From assembly GCA_016214905.1 (NCBI GenBank), contig JACRMQ010000008.1, positions 94,751 to 158,750 on the forward strand: a DNA stretch of 64,000 nucleotides, written 5' to 3'. The stretch comes from Ignavibacteriales bacterium. GTDB taxonomy: Bacteria; Bacteroidota; Ignavibacteria; UBA10030; SZUA-254. The position numbers and the translations under genes are program-made. Within the stretch, counting starts at the first letter, position 1, and each line of letters begins with the position of its first letter. The notes under the pieces were generated by a model, which was given only the letters and a program-made list of their open reading frames with translations, ran no database searches and was not told the origin of the DNA. Shown piece by piece: positions 34,709-46,600 of this stretch.

Positions 34709-36109
34709 TTGGAAGCAAATATTCTTATAGTAGACGATGAACTTGTAATTTGCAAAAGCTGTGAAAAAATTTTACGACGTGCCGGGCACAACGTAACCTA
34801 CGCAACATCGGGCAAAGATGCGATTCAAATTCTGCAATCGGAACAGTTTGATGTTGTATTCACCGATTTAAAAATGATAGATATCGGAGGAATGGAAGTA
34901 CTGCAGACAGTGAGGCAAAAATATCCCGAAACCCTTGTTATAGTCATCACCGGTTATGCAACAATCGCTTCTGCAGTTGAGACGATGAGAAGCGGCGCAT
35001 TCGATTTTCTTCCGAAACCTTTTACACCAAGCGAACTTATTGCCGTTCTCGATCGCGCTCTCGAAAAACGTAAGCTTATCCATTTATCATCAGAGGGATT
35101 CGAATACTCAAAAGATTCCGGTTTCGAGGGAATGATCGGTAAAAGTCCGAAGATGCAAGAAGTTTACCGCCTCGTTCAAAAAGTCGCACCAACAAACAGC
35201 ACGGTTCTGATAATAGGTGAAAGCGGAACAGGGAAAGATCTCGTCGCAAAAGCTCTGCACAATCAAAGTAAACGTAAAAAAGGAAAATTTTTCGCGCTCG
35301 ATATTTCAACACTTTCGAGTTCACTGATAGAGAGTGAATTGTTCGGGCATGTGAAAGGTTCGTTCACAGGCGCCCATGCCGATAAGCAGGGCATATTTGA
35401 AGCGGCAGATGGCGGAACAATTTTTCTGGATGAAATTGGCAACCTGCCGGTTGAAATTCAGTCGCGCTTACTCCGCCTTCTACAGGAAAAAGAATTCATG
35501 CCCGTCGGCAGTACAACCACGAAACATTCCGATGTTTGGCTTATCTTTGCCACTAATCAAAATTTAAAACAATTGGTAGCCGCCGGAAAATTCCGGGAAG
35601 ATCTTTATTACCGGTTGAATGTTTTCCCGATAAAACTTCCATCACTTCGTGAACGCAAAGAAGATATTCCCGAACTCGCGCTTTATTTCTTAAAAAAATA
35701 TTGTCAATGTAACGGAAGAACTATTCCGAAAATCCAAACAGAAGCAATTGAAGCACTTACAAACTATCACTGGCCCGGAAACATAAGAGAACTTGAACAT
35801 GCCATAGAGCGGCTCGTCATTTTAGTTGAAGGAAATGAAATAGAACCGGTTCACGTCTCTGCCGCGCTTTTCAGGACCGATGCGTTTGTCAGTTCGATAA
35901 TTCCGAAACACAGTGACGAATTGAAATCATTGAAGAAACAAATCCGCGAAGCATCTGTGCACGAAGTTGAAAAAGTTTTCATCCACGAGGCGCTCATACG
36001 AAACAATTGGAATATTTCAAAAGCAGCGCGTGAAGTGGATATGCAGCGTTCAAATTTTCAGGCATTGATGAGAAAATACGGTATTTCAAAACCCGGCTCA
36101 TCCGCATAA
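34709..36109 (+). CDS. NtrC-family sigma-54-dependent response regulator
   Basis: This 466-residue enhancer-binding protein uses a TTG start three bases after the kinase stop. The receiver domain (1-120) has the phosphoacceptor Asp53 (FTDLKM) and a PKPF loop. The AAA+ domain has Walker A GESGTGKD near residue 170, the sigma-54 contact loop as GSFTGAH near 217 (Ser for the usual Ala), Walker B GGTIFLDEIGNL, and an arginine-finger region. The C-terminal Fis-type helix-turn-helix spans ~420-462 (WNISKAAREVDMQRSNFQAL). It should activate sigma-54 promoters such as those proposed upstream of the tonB-like gene, the REC-linker-REC gene and hdrC. Confidence 0.94.
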   Translation: MEANILIVDDELVICKSCEKILRRAGHNVTYATSGKDAIQILQSEQFDVVFTDLKMIDIGGMEVLQTVRQKYPETLVIVITGYATIASAVETMRSGAFDFLPKPFTPSELIAVLDRALEKRKLIHLSSEGFEYSKDSGFEGMIGKSPKMQEVYRLVQKVAPTNSTVLIIGESGTGKDLVAKALHNQSKRKKGKFFALDISTLSSSLIESELFGHVKGSFTGAHADKQGIFEAADGGTIFLDEIGNLPVEIQSRLLRLLQEKEFMPVGSTTTKHSDVWLIFATNQNLKQLVAAGKFREDLYYRLNVFPIKLPSLRERKEDIPELALYFLKKYCQCNGRTIPKIQTEAIEALTNYHWPGNIRELEHAIERLVILVEGNEIEPVHVSAALFRTDAFVSSIIPKHSDELKSLKKQIREASVHEVEKVFIHEALIRNNWNISKAAREVDMQRSNFQALMRKYGISKPGSSA

Positions 36110-36190
36110 TCAAGTATACACCTGCATATATATTTTATCTATCATTTTTATCGAATATCTTTTCATTTGGGGAGTTTCATCAATTTTATC

Positions 36191-36216
36191 TTTGAATTAG
36201 TCTTCACTGATTCAAA
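36191..36216. promoter_or_regulatory. Inverted repeat upstream of the REC-linker-REC gene (possible enhancer site)
   Basis: TTTGAATTAGT at 36191-36201 and ACTGATTCAAA at 36206-36216 are complementary over 11 bases with one mismatch, around CTTC. The centre is about 118 bases upstream of the predicted sigma-54 start site, a typical enhancer distance. It could also be a weak hairpin after the NtrC-type gene, but no U-tract follows on the plus strand. Confidence 0.4.
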
Positions 36217-36295
36217 TATAAAAACAGACCTATCGTTTTTCTATTTCATTAGCAGATAAGGAGTTACAGTTCTAATTTTATTTTTTATTAATTGA

Positions 36296-36311
36296 TGGCA
36301 CATTCCTTGTA
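36296..36311 (+). promoter_or_regulatory. Candidate sigma-54 promoter of the REC-linker-REC gene
   Basis: TGGCAC-ATTCC-TTGTA matches the -24 element perfectly and the -12 element with T for C, at exact spacing. Transcription would start near 36322, leaving a ~46-base leader that contains AAAGGA in front of the ATG at 36368. It is the same form as the site upstream of the tonB-like gene. Confidence 0.62.
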
Positions 36312-36367
36312 CTTGTTTGAGAAGAAATCGAAAATAACTTCATCTGAACATTCAAAGGAAAAATAAA

Positions 36368-37540
36368 ATGATTACAAGTAAAATATTAGTTGTCGATGAC
36401 GAAGAAGTGGTATGCCAGAGCATAAAGAAAATTCTTTCGCGCAAAGGATATACTGTAGATAACGCGCTCGACGTTGATACCGCGGTCAAAAAAATGAACG
36501 ATTCACCTTTCGATCTGGTGATCACGGATTTGATGATGCCGAAAACCAACGGCATGGAACTTCTTCAGATAGTTCGCGATCACTATCCTGAATTAGAAGT
36601 CATAATGATCACGGGTTACTCATCGATAGAATCTGCCGTGAAGGCAACAAAATTAGGCGCTCACAGTTATCTGCCGAAACCTTTCACTCCCGATGAACTG
36701 ACTAATGTTACCGAGAAGGCATTAATATCCAGAAAAGAAAAAATAGAAACAGTGGCCCGGCAATCGGTTAAACCGACGATTGAAGAAATCTCAAAAGAAA
36801 ATATCGACGTTGACATGCCCTTCAACGAAGCCGAAGTTACAAAAGCTACTTCACCGGAATATGTTGAAGCATTGACCCACACAGATGTTCCCCTTGCAAA
36901 AAAGGTAGCCGATAAAGCATATTGCCAAACGGGAAAACGCGATTGCCGTAAGGTTGTCCTCGACGGGCGCGAGTGTGCTGGCGAATGTCCGATTGAAAAG
37001 AAAGAAAAAGCTCGCGCAAAGCAGTCTCCCCGCACAGTCCGTGAAAATATAGAGATGATAGATGCCGATATACCGTTCCCGATTTCCGAAGTTGAAAAAT
37101 ATACAAGTGCAGATTATATAAACTGCCTCGGCAGATCTGATATGCCCCGCGTTGCGCTATGGGGTCGTGATGCCACAGCGAAACATAATGTCCTAGTCAT
37201 CGATGATGAACCGATAGTTTGTCACAGCGTGCGAAGAATTCTTTCGAAGCAAAGCTGCGCGGTTGAAGAAGCATTCGATGTAGATGCGGCGATGCAAAAG
37301 ATGAAGCTCAATAAATTTGATTTGGTAATACTCGATCTTAAAATGCCTAAGAGAAATGGATTAGAAGTGCTCGATTCTATTTCGAGATCATATCCCGAAA
37401 TACCGGTTATCATGGTAACAGGATTTGCATCGATAGATACGGCAATTGAGGCAACTAAGGCGGGAGCTTACAATTTCATTCCAAAACCGTTCACACCTGC
37501 CGAGTTATCGAAGGTAGCAGCAGAAGCATTGGCTGTTTAA
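36368..37540 (+). CDS. REC-linker-REC protein with an internal duplicated motif and four cysteines
   Basis: This 390-residue protein has two CheY-like receivers with no classical output domain. REC1 (1-120) has Asp54 and Lys104; REC2 (about 274-390) has Asp323 and Lys373. The two receivers share wording (ILVVDDEEVVCQSIKKILS against VLVIDDEPIVCHSVRRILS) and arose by duplication. The ~150-residue linker has a twice-occurring motif: DVDMPFNEAEVTKATSPEY (about 147-165) and DADIPFPISEVEKYTSADY (about 232-250), each followed by a D-V/M-P. Between them lies a Cys4 group (186, 193, 203, 207). I do not recognise a named family for the linker. It follows the kinase and NtrC-type genes and has its own candidate sigma-54 promoter. 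Confidence 0.85.
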   Translation: MITSKILVVDDEEVVCQSIKKILSRKGYTVDNALDVDTAVKKMNDSPFDLVITDLMMPKTNGMELLQIVRDHYPELEVIMITGYSSIESAVKATKLGAHSYLPKPFTPDELTNVTEKALISRKEKIETVARQSVKPTIEEISKENIDVDMPFNEAEVTKATSPEYVEALTHTDVPLAKKVADKAYCQTGKRDCRKVVLDGRECAGECPIEKKEKARAKQSPRTVRENIEMIDADIPFPISEVEKYTSADYINCLGRSDMPRVALWGRDATAKHNVLVIDDEPIVCHSVRRILSKQSCAVEEAFDVDAAMQKMKLNKFDLVILDLKMPKRNGLEVLDSISRSYPEIPVIMVTGFASIDTAIEATKAGAYNFIPKPFTPAELSKVAAEALAV

Positions 37541-37563
37541 ATTCGATATCATAGGCACGAATC

Positions 37564-37602
37564 AAAAGCCCGGCAGGAGCGTGAAAACTGTCGGGCTTTG
37601 TT
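37564..37602. terminator. Bidirectional terminator between the REC-linker-REC gene and the giant secreted protein gene
   Basis: AAAGCCCGGCAG at 37565-37576 pairs with CTGTCGGGCTTT at 37588-37599, twelve base pairs with one G-U. The stem is flanked by A's on the left and T's on the right, so it can serve both convergent genes (stops at 37540 and 37657). Confidence 0.85.
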
Positions 37603-37656
37603 ATTGATAAAGATAAACCTCCGGTATCTTCTTTGGTCAATATAACATGTTAAATC

Positions 37657-40600
37657 TTACCGCAGTAATATCATCTTCTTCACGCTCGTGTACGATTCAC
37701 CCGCAACTCCTTCTTCATCATCTCTTAAACCGTTTGCAATTAAACGGTAGAAGTAGACACCCGATGGCAATCCGTTCGCGTCAAATTCGAAATCTTGCAC
37801 ACCGGACTCGATGAGTTGATGATCTATAAGTGTTTTCACTTCCTGTCCGATCATGTTGAAGATTTTGAGTGTTACCCAGCTATCGACGGGTAATTGATAG
37901 CTGATAACAGTAGTCGGGTTGAATGGATTCGGATAGTTTTGATCCAACGCATAACCGCTCGGTATCTCAGGCTCAGGATGATCAAGAGGAATTATAATAG
38001 CCGGTATTTCAAGCGGATTTGCTCGCAAGAACGGCACATCGATTAGTTTTTTTGTTCCTTTAATGACCAATTCATCTGCGAATGAGATCGTATCCATTTC
38101 TCCTTCAAATGCTGTATTGATGCGATGGAGCGTTTCACTAAGATTGTTAAATAACGATTGATCGGCAAAAAGTTTTTTATGCGAAACATCGTCATAAACA
38201 CCCATAATCAATTCGTCACCGTAATCTCCGATCACTTTTAACATCAATCCATTTAACGGATTAGACGTACCATCGTCATATTTCAACTCACCGAAACCGT
38301 GAGGAGTTATTCCAAGCGCGCTCGCGGCGATGTTCACTTTCAGCGCAATCATCTCGGCAAGTAACACGTTATTATGTTTCTCGGGTGAAATAAATTTTTG
38401 CGCTCCGGTAATATAACGATGATTGGTAAATTGATCGAACCCACGAGCAATGCCATTATGTAATGCGCTTCCTTTTTTCGCCACAAGCGACTGCAAAACA
38501 TTTTTATAATTCTTACTCTGCAGCCAGCCGTAATACTTGGAACTGTCTATTCCATTTTTTCTATTCAATCCCACAAGCAGCCCGCCGGTGAAATCATATC
38601 CGCCCTGTCTAAATGTTTCGTATAAGGCATTCACTCTGTTCGGCATCGCTAAAAATAGCTGGTTGACCGGATTAATATTTTCGTCATAATGTTTACCACC
38701 AGCGTAGATGCTCCAGGCATATGAAACCTTCATTCCTTTTCCTTTGGCTCCCCATCCGGTAATTTTTATAGTTTCTCCCGGAAGGATACTGTCACTCCAT
38801 GTAACATTCAATATCCTATTCTGTTTTGCGAATGAAGTGCTTAATGGAGTGGGAGTAATAATTAAAGGATAATTCGGATTTCCACTAATTAAAACCGGCT
38901 CAAAATGAATATGAAAATTAATTTGTTTCTTGACGGTATTATTCGGGATGGTGCACTCGAAATACACTCGCACCGGTTTTTTCATCACATATTTATTTAT
39001 TTTCCCCTTATTGTCTTTATCAAGCGCGATACTATCTGCAGCAAAACTTCTGTACGAAATTTGATAGAGAGAATCTTCGATGAAGTTTGCAGTAATAGAT
39101 TTATCTCCGTCAACAGTGAGCGGGTACGGATTGGCAGCGCCAATAATATCTCCGCTCCAGTGAGAAAATTTCCATCCCAATTCTGCATCTGCCTGTAATT
39201 GAACAATGCTTCCGTAACCATACCATGAATAATCAGGAACTTTTGTTACGCTTCCGTTACCGACCGAATTGACCGTAACGCTAAATAAATCGATTCCGAA
39301 CACCGCGCGTATTGTATGATCGGTAACGATGTTTGTGAATGTGTAACTTGGGACTGCTCCTACAGAAACATTATCGACAATGACTGTGTCGATATGATAA
39401 TGCGGATCAGGTGTTACTGTGAATGTTTGATTTTCGCCTTCATCGAATGTCAGAATCCCGGATGGAGAAATAATTCCACCGGCTCCTGCTGTCGCATTGA
39501 TAATATATGTTGGCGGTATCGGATTTGGTAAAAATACAGCGGTGATTGTCCTATTCTGATCCATAACCACGTTCAGCGGATTATCAGAACCGTGTCCCGC
39601 CGGAAAATCTCCGGTCCAATTGTTGAAATGATAATCTACTGCAGGTGAGGGTATCAATTGCACCAGTGTTCCGTAATCGTAAGTTAATTGATCCGGAATT
39701 TTTTGAACCGTACCGTGAGCCGCATTTACCGTCAATGTATATGTGTTGATGGCAAAGTTAGCCGTGATGGTTTTATGCGCATCCATTGTTAACAAAAGTG
39801 GATTATCTGTTGTATGACCAGCCGGTACATCCGCACCACTCCAATTTACAAAGTGATATCCAATGATAGGAACCGGGGCAAGTGATAAAATGGTGCCATG
39901 ATTGTACGGTCCGGTGGGTGGTGTTACGTTTACACTTCCGTTTGTAGCGTTTATCGTCAGAGTATAAGTATTGATTGCAAAGTTAGCTGTAATAGTTTTA
40001 TTCGCGTCCATTGTTAACAAAAGTGGATTATCATTCTCATGACCCGCCGGCACATCTGCACCACTCCAATTCACAAAGTGATATCCGATGTTGGGAACGG
40101 GAACTAGAGATAAAATAGTACCATGGTTATATGGTCCCGTTGGTGGAGTTACGTCGATTGAACCATTCGAGGTGTTAACTGTCAGTGTATATAATGATAA
40201 CAACGTCATACCGGGATCGAGGTACCATGGATTGTAATCGATGAACGCTGAGACCGAATCACCGATACCCATCGGATTATTATAATTCGGAGTAGCAGGC
40301 AATAATTTAGGATCAGCGGGTCCGGTTGAAGATCCCCACCAATTTTCGCGTGCATCCTGAAGCACTCCGGTTTGATCGAGCACTCCGTAAATATTTCCGG
40401 TGATAGAATTTCTTCGCATTACACCGTTGAGCGTTGCGCCGGTTTCTTTATAGAAAACAAAACCGGTACCCCAATTTGAAACCGTATTTTCATTCGCACT
40501 GAAATTCAAAGTTTCGGTTCCTAACGCGTCGGCTTCGATGCCGGTTCCATTTCCACCGCCATTCATTACGTTAAGATTTACTATGGTTGTTAACGCGGTA

Positions 40601-43600
40601 ACGGAGTTGATGGATGCGGCTTTCTTTGGTACACTTTCAATATCAAAACCGGAAACTTCCGGTAATTGCGATTTCCCGATTCCCGGATCGGCTACAATTC
40701 CCCACCAGTATGGTGTTGCACCCATACCGGCAACTGTATTTGTAACAGTATCCTGAGAAATTGTTCCTTGGGCATTGATGTAATAAATTCCGGTTTGGCA
40801 TTCATCAATTTTATTCCCTGTAACTGAAATTGAACCGAGCGCATTATAAATCAACATACCTGTTGATGTCCATGTACCCGGTGTGTATGAAAATCCTGCG
40901 ATATGATTACCAGATGCACTACCGGCTGCGCCATAAATCTGAATTCCATTTTGGGCAATGAAACTCACTGCGCCTGCGCCGGTAATCGTATTTCCATTTG
41001 CAGATACAGTAAGGTTTCCTCCGGTAAATACAGTTCCATTTTTCTGGAAACCAAAGATAGTATTGTTGGCAACATTCAATGTCCGTGCATTGCCGTCGTC
41101 AGCATTCGCATATAGACCGACACCATGTTGAGAGCCATCAATGGGATTATTCCTGATGTCCTGAATTGTCGATCCACTTACCGTCCCGCCTGCATTTCTG
41201 TAACCAATGCCGATGAACCGATAATTTGCATTTCCACGTCCGAAACCATCAACCGTGAAATTGGAAATTGCAACATTTGAGGCATCGTGCACATACACTA
41301 TTGGATAATTATTATTACTACCAGTCGTAAAGAATTTCGTTAACGTAACCGGCGATTTGATAATTGTTGATGCCATAGATTGACCAGACAGGTTTAATTG
41401 TTTGTTTATCTCTACTTGTTCTTCGTACGTACCTGCCGCAACATTTACGGTCCATCCATTGCTTGCCGCGTCAACGCCACCTTGAATACTGCCGGTCTTT
41501 CCGTATAGAGCCGGCACGACGTAAACATTGTTTGTTTTCACCGACACAAAACCGTTCTTGCCGGTATTCATTCTGTGAACCATTCTGTATTCAAGTGCAA
41601 AAAGCTGGTCTAATGTCATGGCTGTAGGGATCAAACCATCATATGTGTTGGCTGTTGCATCGAAGAACGCGGAAGGATCGATTCCTCCACTAAGGTTAAT
41701 AACTGTGCTGGATGCAGCATTATTGAATATGTTACCCGAGATCGTATAATTACCTGCCCCGACAAGCCCGAACGACAGCGCGGTCCCGTTCTCCTGGAAC
41801 GTGTTTCCCGTAACTGATGCAGCGGCAGTGTAACTGTCGAGATTTATCGCGGAGCGACAATACTGGAATACATTATTTGTAATTGTGGTTGCTATGCCTC
41901 CACCATCCGACCATACACCTCGTCTCCATCCTTTGTTGTTGAATAAATCGGCAGTCGAGCTTCCAAGGAACAAATTCTGATCGACCGTTATTGTTCCGAT
42001 CGCGCTTGGCGTGACAGTGATCGCGCGTGGATCAGCCGATGATATTGATGTCGTTGCTGCGCGTGAGAAAATGTTGTACTTGATCTCATGTGTTGCGGAT
42101 GTTGGAATGTATATAAGATGCCGCATCCCGGTCGCAGTGATATCATTATCGATAAACTTGAATCCGTTAATAACAACTTTACCCGAACTGGTAATCTGGA
42201 TGAGTTGGAAATTGGTCGATCCCCCGGTTGAAATAGCCGATTCATCAATAATTGTTTCAGCGCCGCGTATCCCGGTATTCGGATTAATATCGGCATTCGC
42301 ACCTTGCAGTGTAACGGACTTATGAACATTTAAAATTTCAGAATATGATCCTGCTGCAACGGTAATCAGATCTCCGTTTAATGTTGTTGGCGCGTCAATG
42401 GCACCCTGGATTGTGCAGAAGTATGTTCCTTGTGTTACATTGTGAACATTCGGGGTTCCGGTTGCCGTGCCTGTCATTCCTGCATCAGTAAACCATGGAA
42501 TAAAATCAACGTTGGTAGATACAGAATCTCCTAACCCGCAGGTATTGGATGGAGTATTGTAAGGTCCTGTTGCATCACCCCACCAGTTCCGCATTGCATC
42601 GGTCAACGCTGTAGTTTGGTTAACAACACCACCATATGTTGACCCATCAGTACCGGAATAAGTTCTTATGTTACCGGTTATTGTGGCATTATGAATGGTA
42701 ACATTTGTGGGGGTTGTGTTGCTTTTTCCAGGTTCGCCAAACCGAATTCCACGTTCATTGCCTGTAAACGTTCCACCGTTAATTGTCACGTTGTTGAGTG
42801 TTGCAGGATGTAACGCATAGGCTCCGCCTCCACCGTTATCGGCTCCTGTCCCTCTCGCTTTGATCATCATTCCCGCACCTTCTTTGAAACTCAAGCCGTT
42901 GTTTGTGACGGTCAGATTGTTGAAGACGAGATTCTGATATAATTCTTCTCCTTTTAAATTTATATCCACGCCGCCGTTCCACGTATCATTCCAGAAGGAA
43001 CTGGATCCATTATTAGAAATGACTACGTTCGTAAAGGTGGCATCGGAAAGCTTCTCAACATAGATTCCTTTGTAATCATTGTTAAGGAACGTTGTATTCG
43101 TGACTGTCATGTCTACAACATTACTCCCTCCTGGTCCCCAATCTCCATGCTTCGCGAAGTACCAGCCATAGTCGCAGTACTGGAATGAGCAGTTATTCAT
43201 GGTCATATGCATCAGACTTCCATCAGTCGCGATTTTGAAACCATTTTCATTCTCAATCGTCCGGGGCAACGGACCAACCACAAAGACATTCTCCAGTTTG
43301 ACGTATGATACAGTGGTTGCATTCGTCACTTCCAACCCATTGATTCCAACAGGCACAATTCGGAAATTCTGCAATAAGACAGGTGAGACCATCGAAGTCC
43401 CTGATGCAGTAAGGAGAACAACTCTCCCATTCAAACTATTTGTAATGATCGTGTTGGAGGCAGGATCGCTTCCACTCCCTGCGCCTTGAAGAGTTACTTT
43501 CTTATTAACATTAACATTTTCAGTGTAGGTGCCAGCCGCGAGGTTCACCGTGCTTCCGGTTACCATATCGATACCTTCTTGTATCCGCCCAGTTGATCCA

Positions 43601-46600
43601 ATTTGTGGACTACCATCATCAACCCAAAGATTTGAGAAGTCACCCTGAAAACCTAAAGTGCCGAGCTGGGTATCGGTACCGATATTCAGCCATGGGGTGT
43701 AATCGACATTTGCATTTATCCTTCCTGCTACAGTAGTTGGATCTGAGCTACCCCACCAATTGCTTGATGCGTTCACCATCTGAGCAGTGTTGTTCGCTAC
43801 ACCATATCCACCTGTTTTGATAAGTTTATTATCAAACACAGTAACATTCGTGAGTGTTCCGGTAGCATAATCACGGAGATTGAGTGCACGAATAGTTGGC
43901 CCGTAAATTTCCACATCATTATTTCGAATTTGGACATTATTCAGATTGTTATTCGGTACTTCATAACCAAATCCACCAACGTAAATTCCTGCATTATCAA
44001 ATTGTCCGCGGATACTATTTCGTTGAATAACAATATCCTGCCCCGCCAAACGACGCATAGTAACAAGAATACCGATACCCGGATAGCGACTACCGCCATC
44101 TATAATATTATCCTCAATAACTCCGTACGAAGTGTTGGTTAATTCCAGACCGTAACCGGAATTAGTGAATGTGGTTGGACCGAAGTCGGTGAGAACATTG
44201 CGCGCAATAGTCCAATAGGTATGATCTCCAATGGCGCCATCGTTCCCGACCAGAACGCCGTTCCAAGAAAGATGATGCATGTAGTTATCACTCACAGTGA
44301 TATAGCTTGTGCTGGCTACCCATGCCTGAACTGCGTTACCTACGCCGTTACCATTTCCACTTCCGTCCCACGCATAGTTACGAATCTCAAAACCCTGAAT
44401 GGTAACATTGGATACACCGTCAGCGAGCAGGAAGGCATCCGACCAAAGATTTTGTCCATCTATGATAGGTGCATTAACACCCGGTCCAGGTTGCGCATCA
44501 CCGGGATTACCAATTACTGTTAGCGGTAGGTTAATCGTTATGTCGTGTTCATTGTAGGTGCCTGCGCCAACTTTTACAATATCGTTAGTCAGAGCGTGGT
44601 TGATTTCTGATTGAATATTCCCACCGATTCTGCGACAATGGTTTATAACTCCATACCCGCCTGTGTATGAATATTCACGTATATCGGAGGGAGGTGAAGA
44701 GCCAACGACAACCGCATTATCGAAACTATTATTATTCCAATATGATGACCAATCGAATTGTGCGTTGTCATAATCTCCTCGCGCGCGGATGTGTTGAGAA
44801 TTATGAAGAAAAGTATTCCCGGTTATTACCGCACCGCCAACACCATGAACAAACCATGGGACGGGCGTTCCGGAACCGGTAAAACTTATGGATGCACCGG
44901 CATATGAGCCAAGATCGATCAAATTATTTTTAATAACTCGTCCGCTAACCGGTCCTGTATAACCTGCACCGTTATTGGGATCGATACTGCAATGATCGAA
45001 CCAATTTCCTTCAATCGTGTAGCGCTGAATATGGGAAATGTTAGAACCTTCATCATACATTTCATCATCTATATATAATGAACCCCAGGGATTGACAGAA
45101 CTGACATCGGTAAGATGGCAATACTTAAAAGTAAAATTATCACCTACAACAGAAATAGTTTTATTGGTACCAAGCAGCGTATCCTGCCAGATGCTTAATC
45201 CTGTAATGGTGACATCGTCACCTTCCATAAAGATTCCATCCGGACCAAAATTATTAGTCGCTTCAGTTTGGACTGACGCAACAATGTCATGATAATCGGT
45301 TATAATATTCCCCGAAGCATTAACACCTTGGACTGTGATTCCGTTTTTGTCTTGCCCGATATATAAGCCAAAAGTATATGTACCGGGAACTGAAACCGGT
45401 GAACGGTTACTCGCAGTTTCAATATAAAATCCCGGATAAACATTTACCGTTCCACCTGAAGCAACACCATCGATTCCATTTTGAATCGTACTGAAGGCAT
45501 CGAAACCCCACAAGTGACCTCCGCATGATGACGGAGTATAATCATCATCCACCCATACGGTAGAAGCGTTACTCCCGAAGTACAATGCGGAAGTGCATTC
45601 ACCACCAATCTCAGGATAATGAGTGTTATCGCTGTACACCCAACCGCCATTCGCGTTTTGGGTGGCTGCGAGATAATATGCACCATGATTGATTTCGGTT
45701 TCATAAGTTGAAGGGTTGAGAGCGGCAAGCGTCATGACCGCGTAAGCAGTAGTTTGCCAATCGTCATCATTAGTATGCACACCATAACTTCCGCAGAAGC
45801 CACCGAAAGATGCCTGACTATTTTGAAGCTTCGTTACAAGCCCTGGAACATCCGAGGTATGAGTTCCGGAAGCATGAAACGCATCTATTAAACCAGACAC
45901 ACCAAGGTTGTACCACCAATAATCAACAGTTGCCCACGTCGGATCCCAACCCGCACATCGGACTAAATCAAAATAGTTTGCGTTAGTTACAAACGATGCA
46001 TTATATGCTACATCTGCTATATCACCAGCATCGGTGTGGTAAATTCCTCCGAACCGATCGTAAAGCATTTGAGCCGCAACTGCCCATGCACCCAAATCCC
46101 ATCCAATGATACCATTATGATACCCCTGTGTAATTCCACGCTGATCACGAATATACTGTGCAAACAAAGTAGCTGTTCCGCCATTAGCAGCAATCCTTGC
46201 ATCGTATTTCGACTTTGCCGCATCTTTATATGCTGTACCAGCAACCCCGGGAAGATCATTATAAAGCATTAGAAATTTTAAAGCAGAAGCATCCCTCACA
46301 GATGCATCGGCAATCATCTTGTCTGCGGCATCCTGCATCGCGGTTTTCAGTGATGCATCATTAGTGCGAATGTATCCATAATACAATCCTAATCCGGTTG
46401 CACCGTATAAATTTTTCGGACTCGCGGAAGCTGAATGTGTAACATTAGGCAGAGTCAACATCCAATCCCATCCACCGTCGTTATTGTCTGTGTCAGGATT
46501 TCCGTTTCCTGCGTTATCTTCAGTCACATCCGACTGAGCATGTTTAACATAATTTGCGCCGGCAACGAGAGCGGAGTTTATATTTGCCGGATCGCCAATT

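Noticed and set aside
37657..40200. CRISPR-like or phage tail repeats in the giant gene
   Set aside because: The repeats are in frame, ~200 bases long, and encode InlB-type protein units; no short direct repeats with unique spacers exist in the window.
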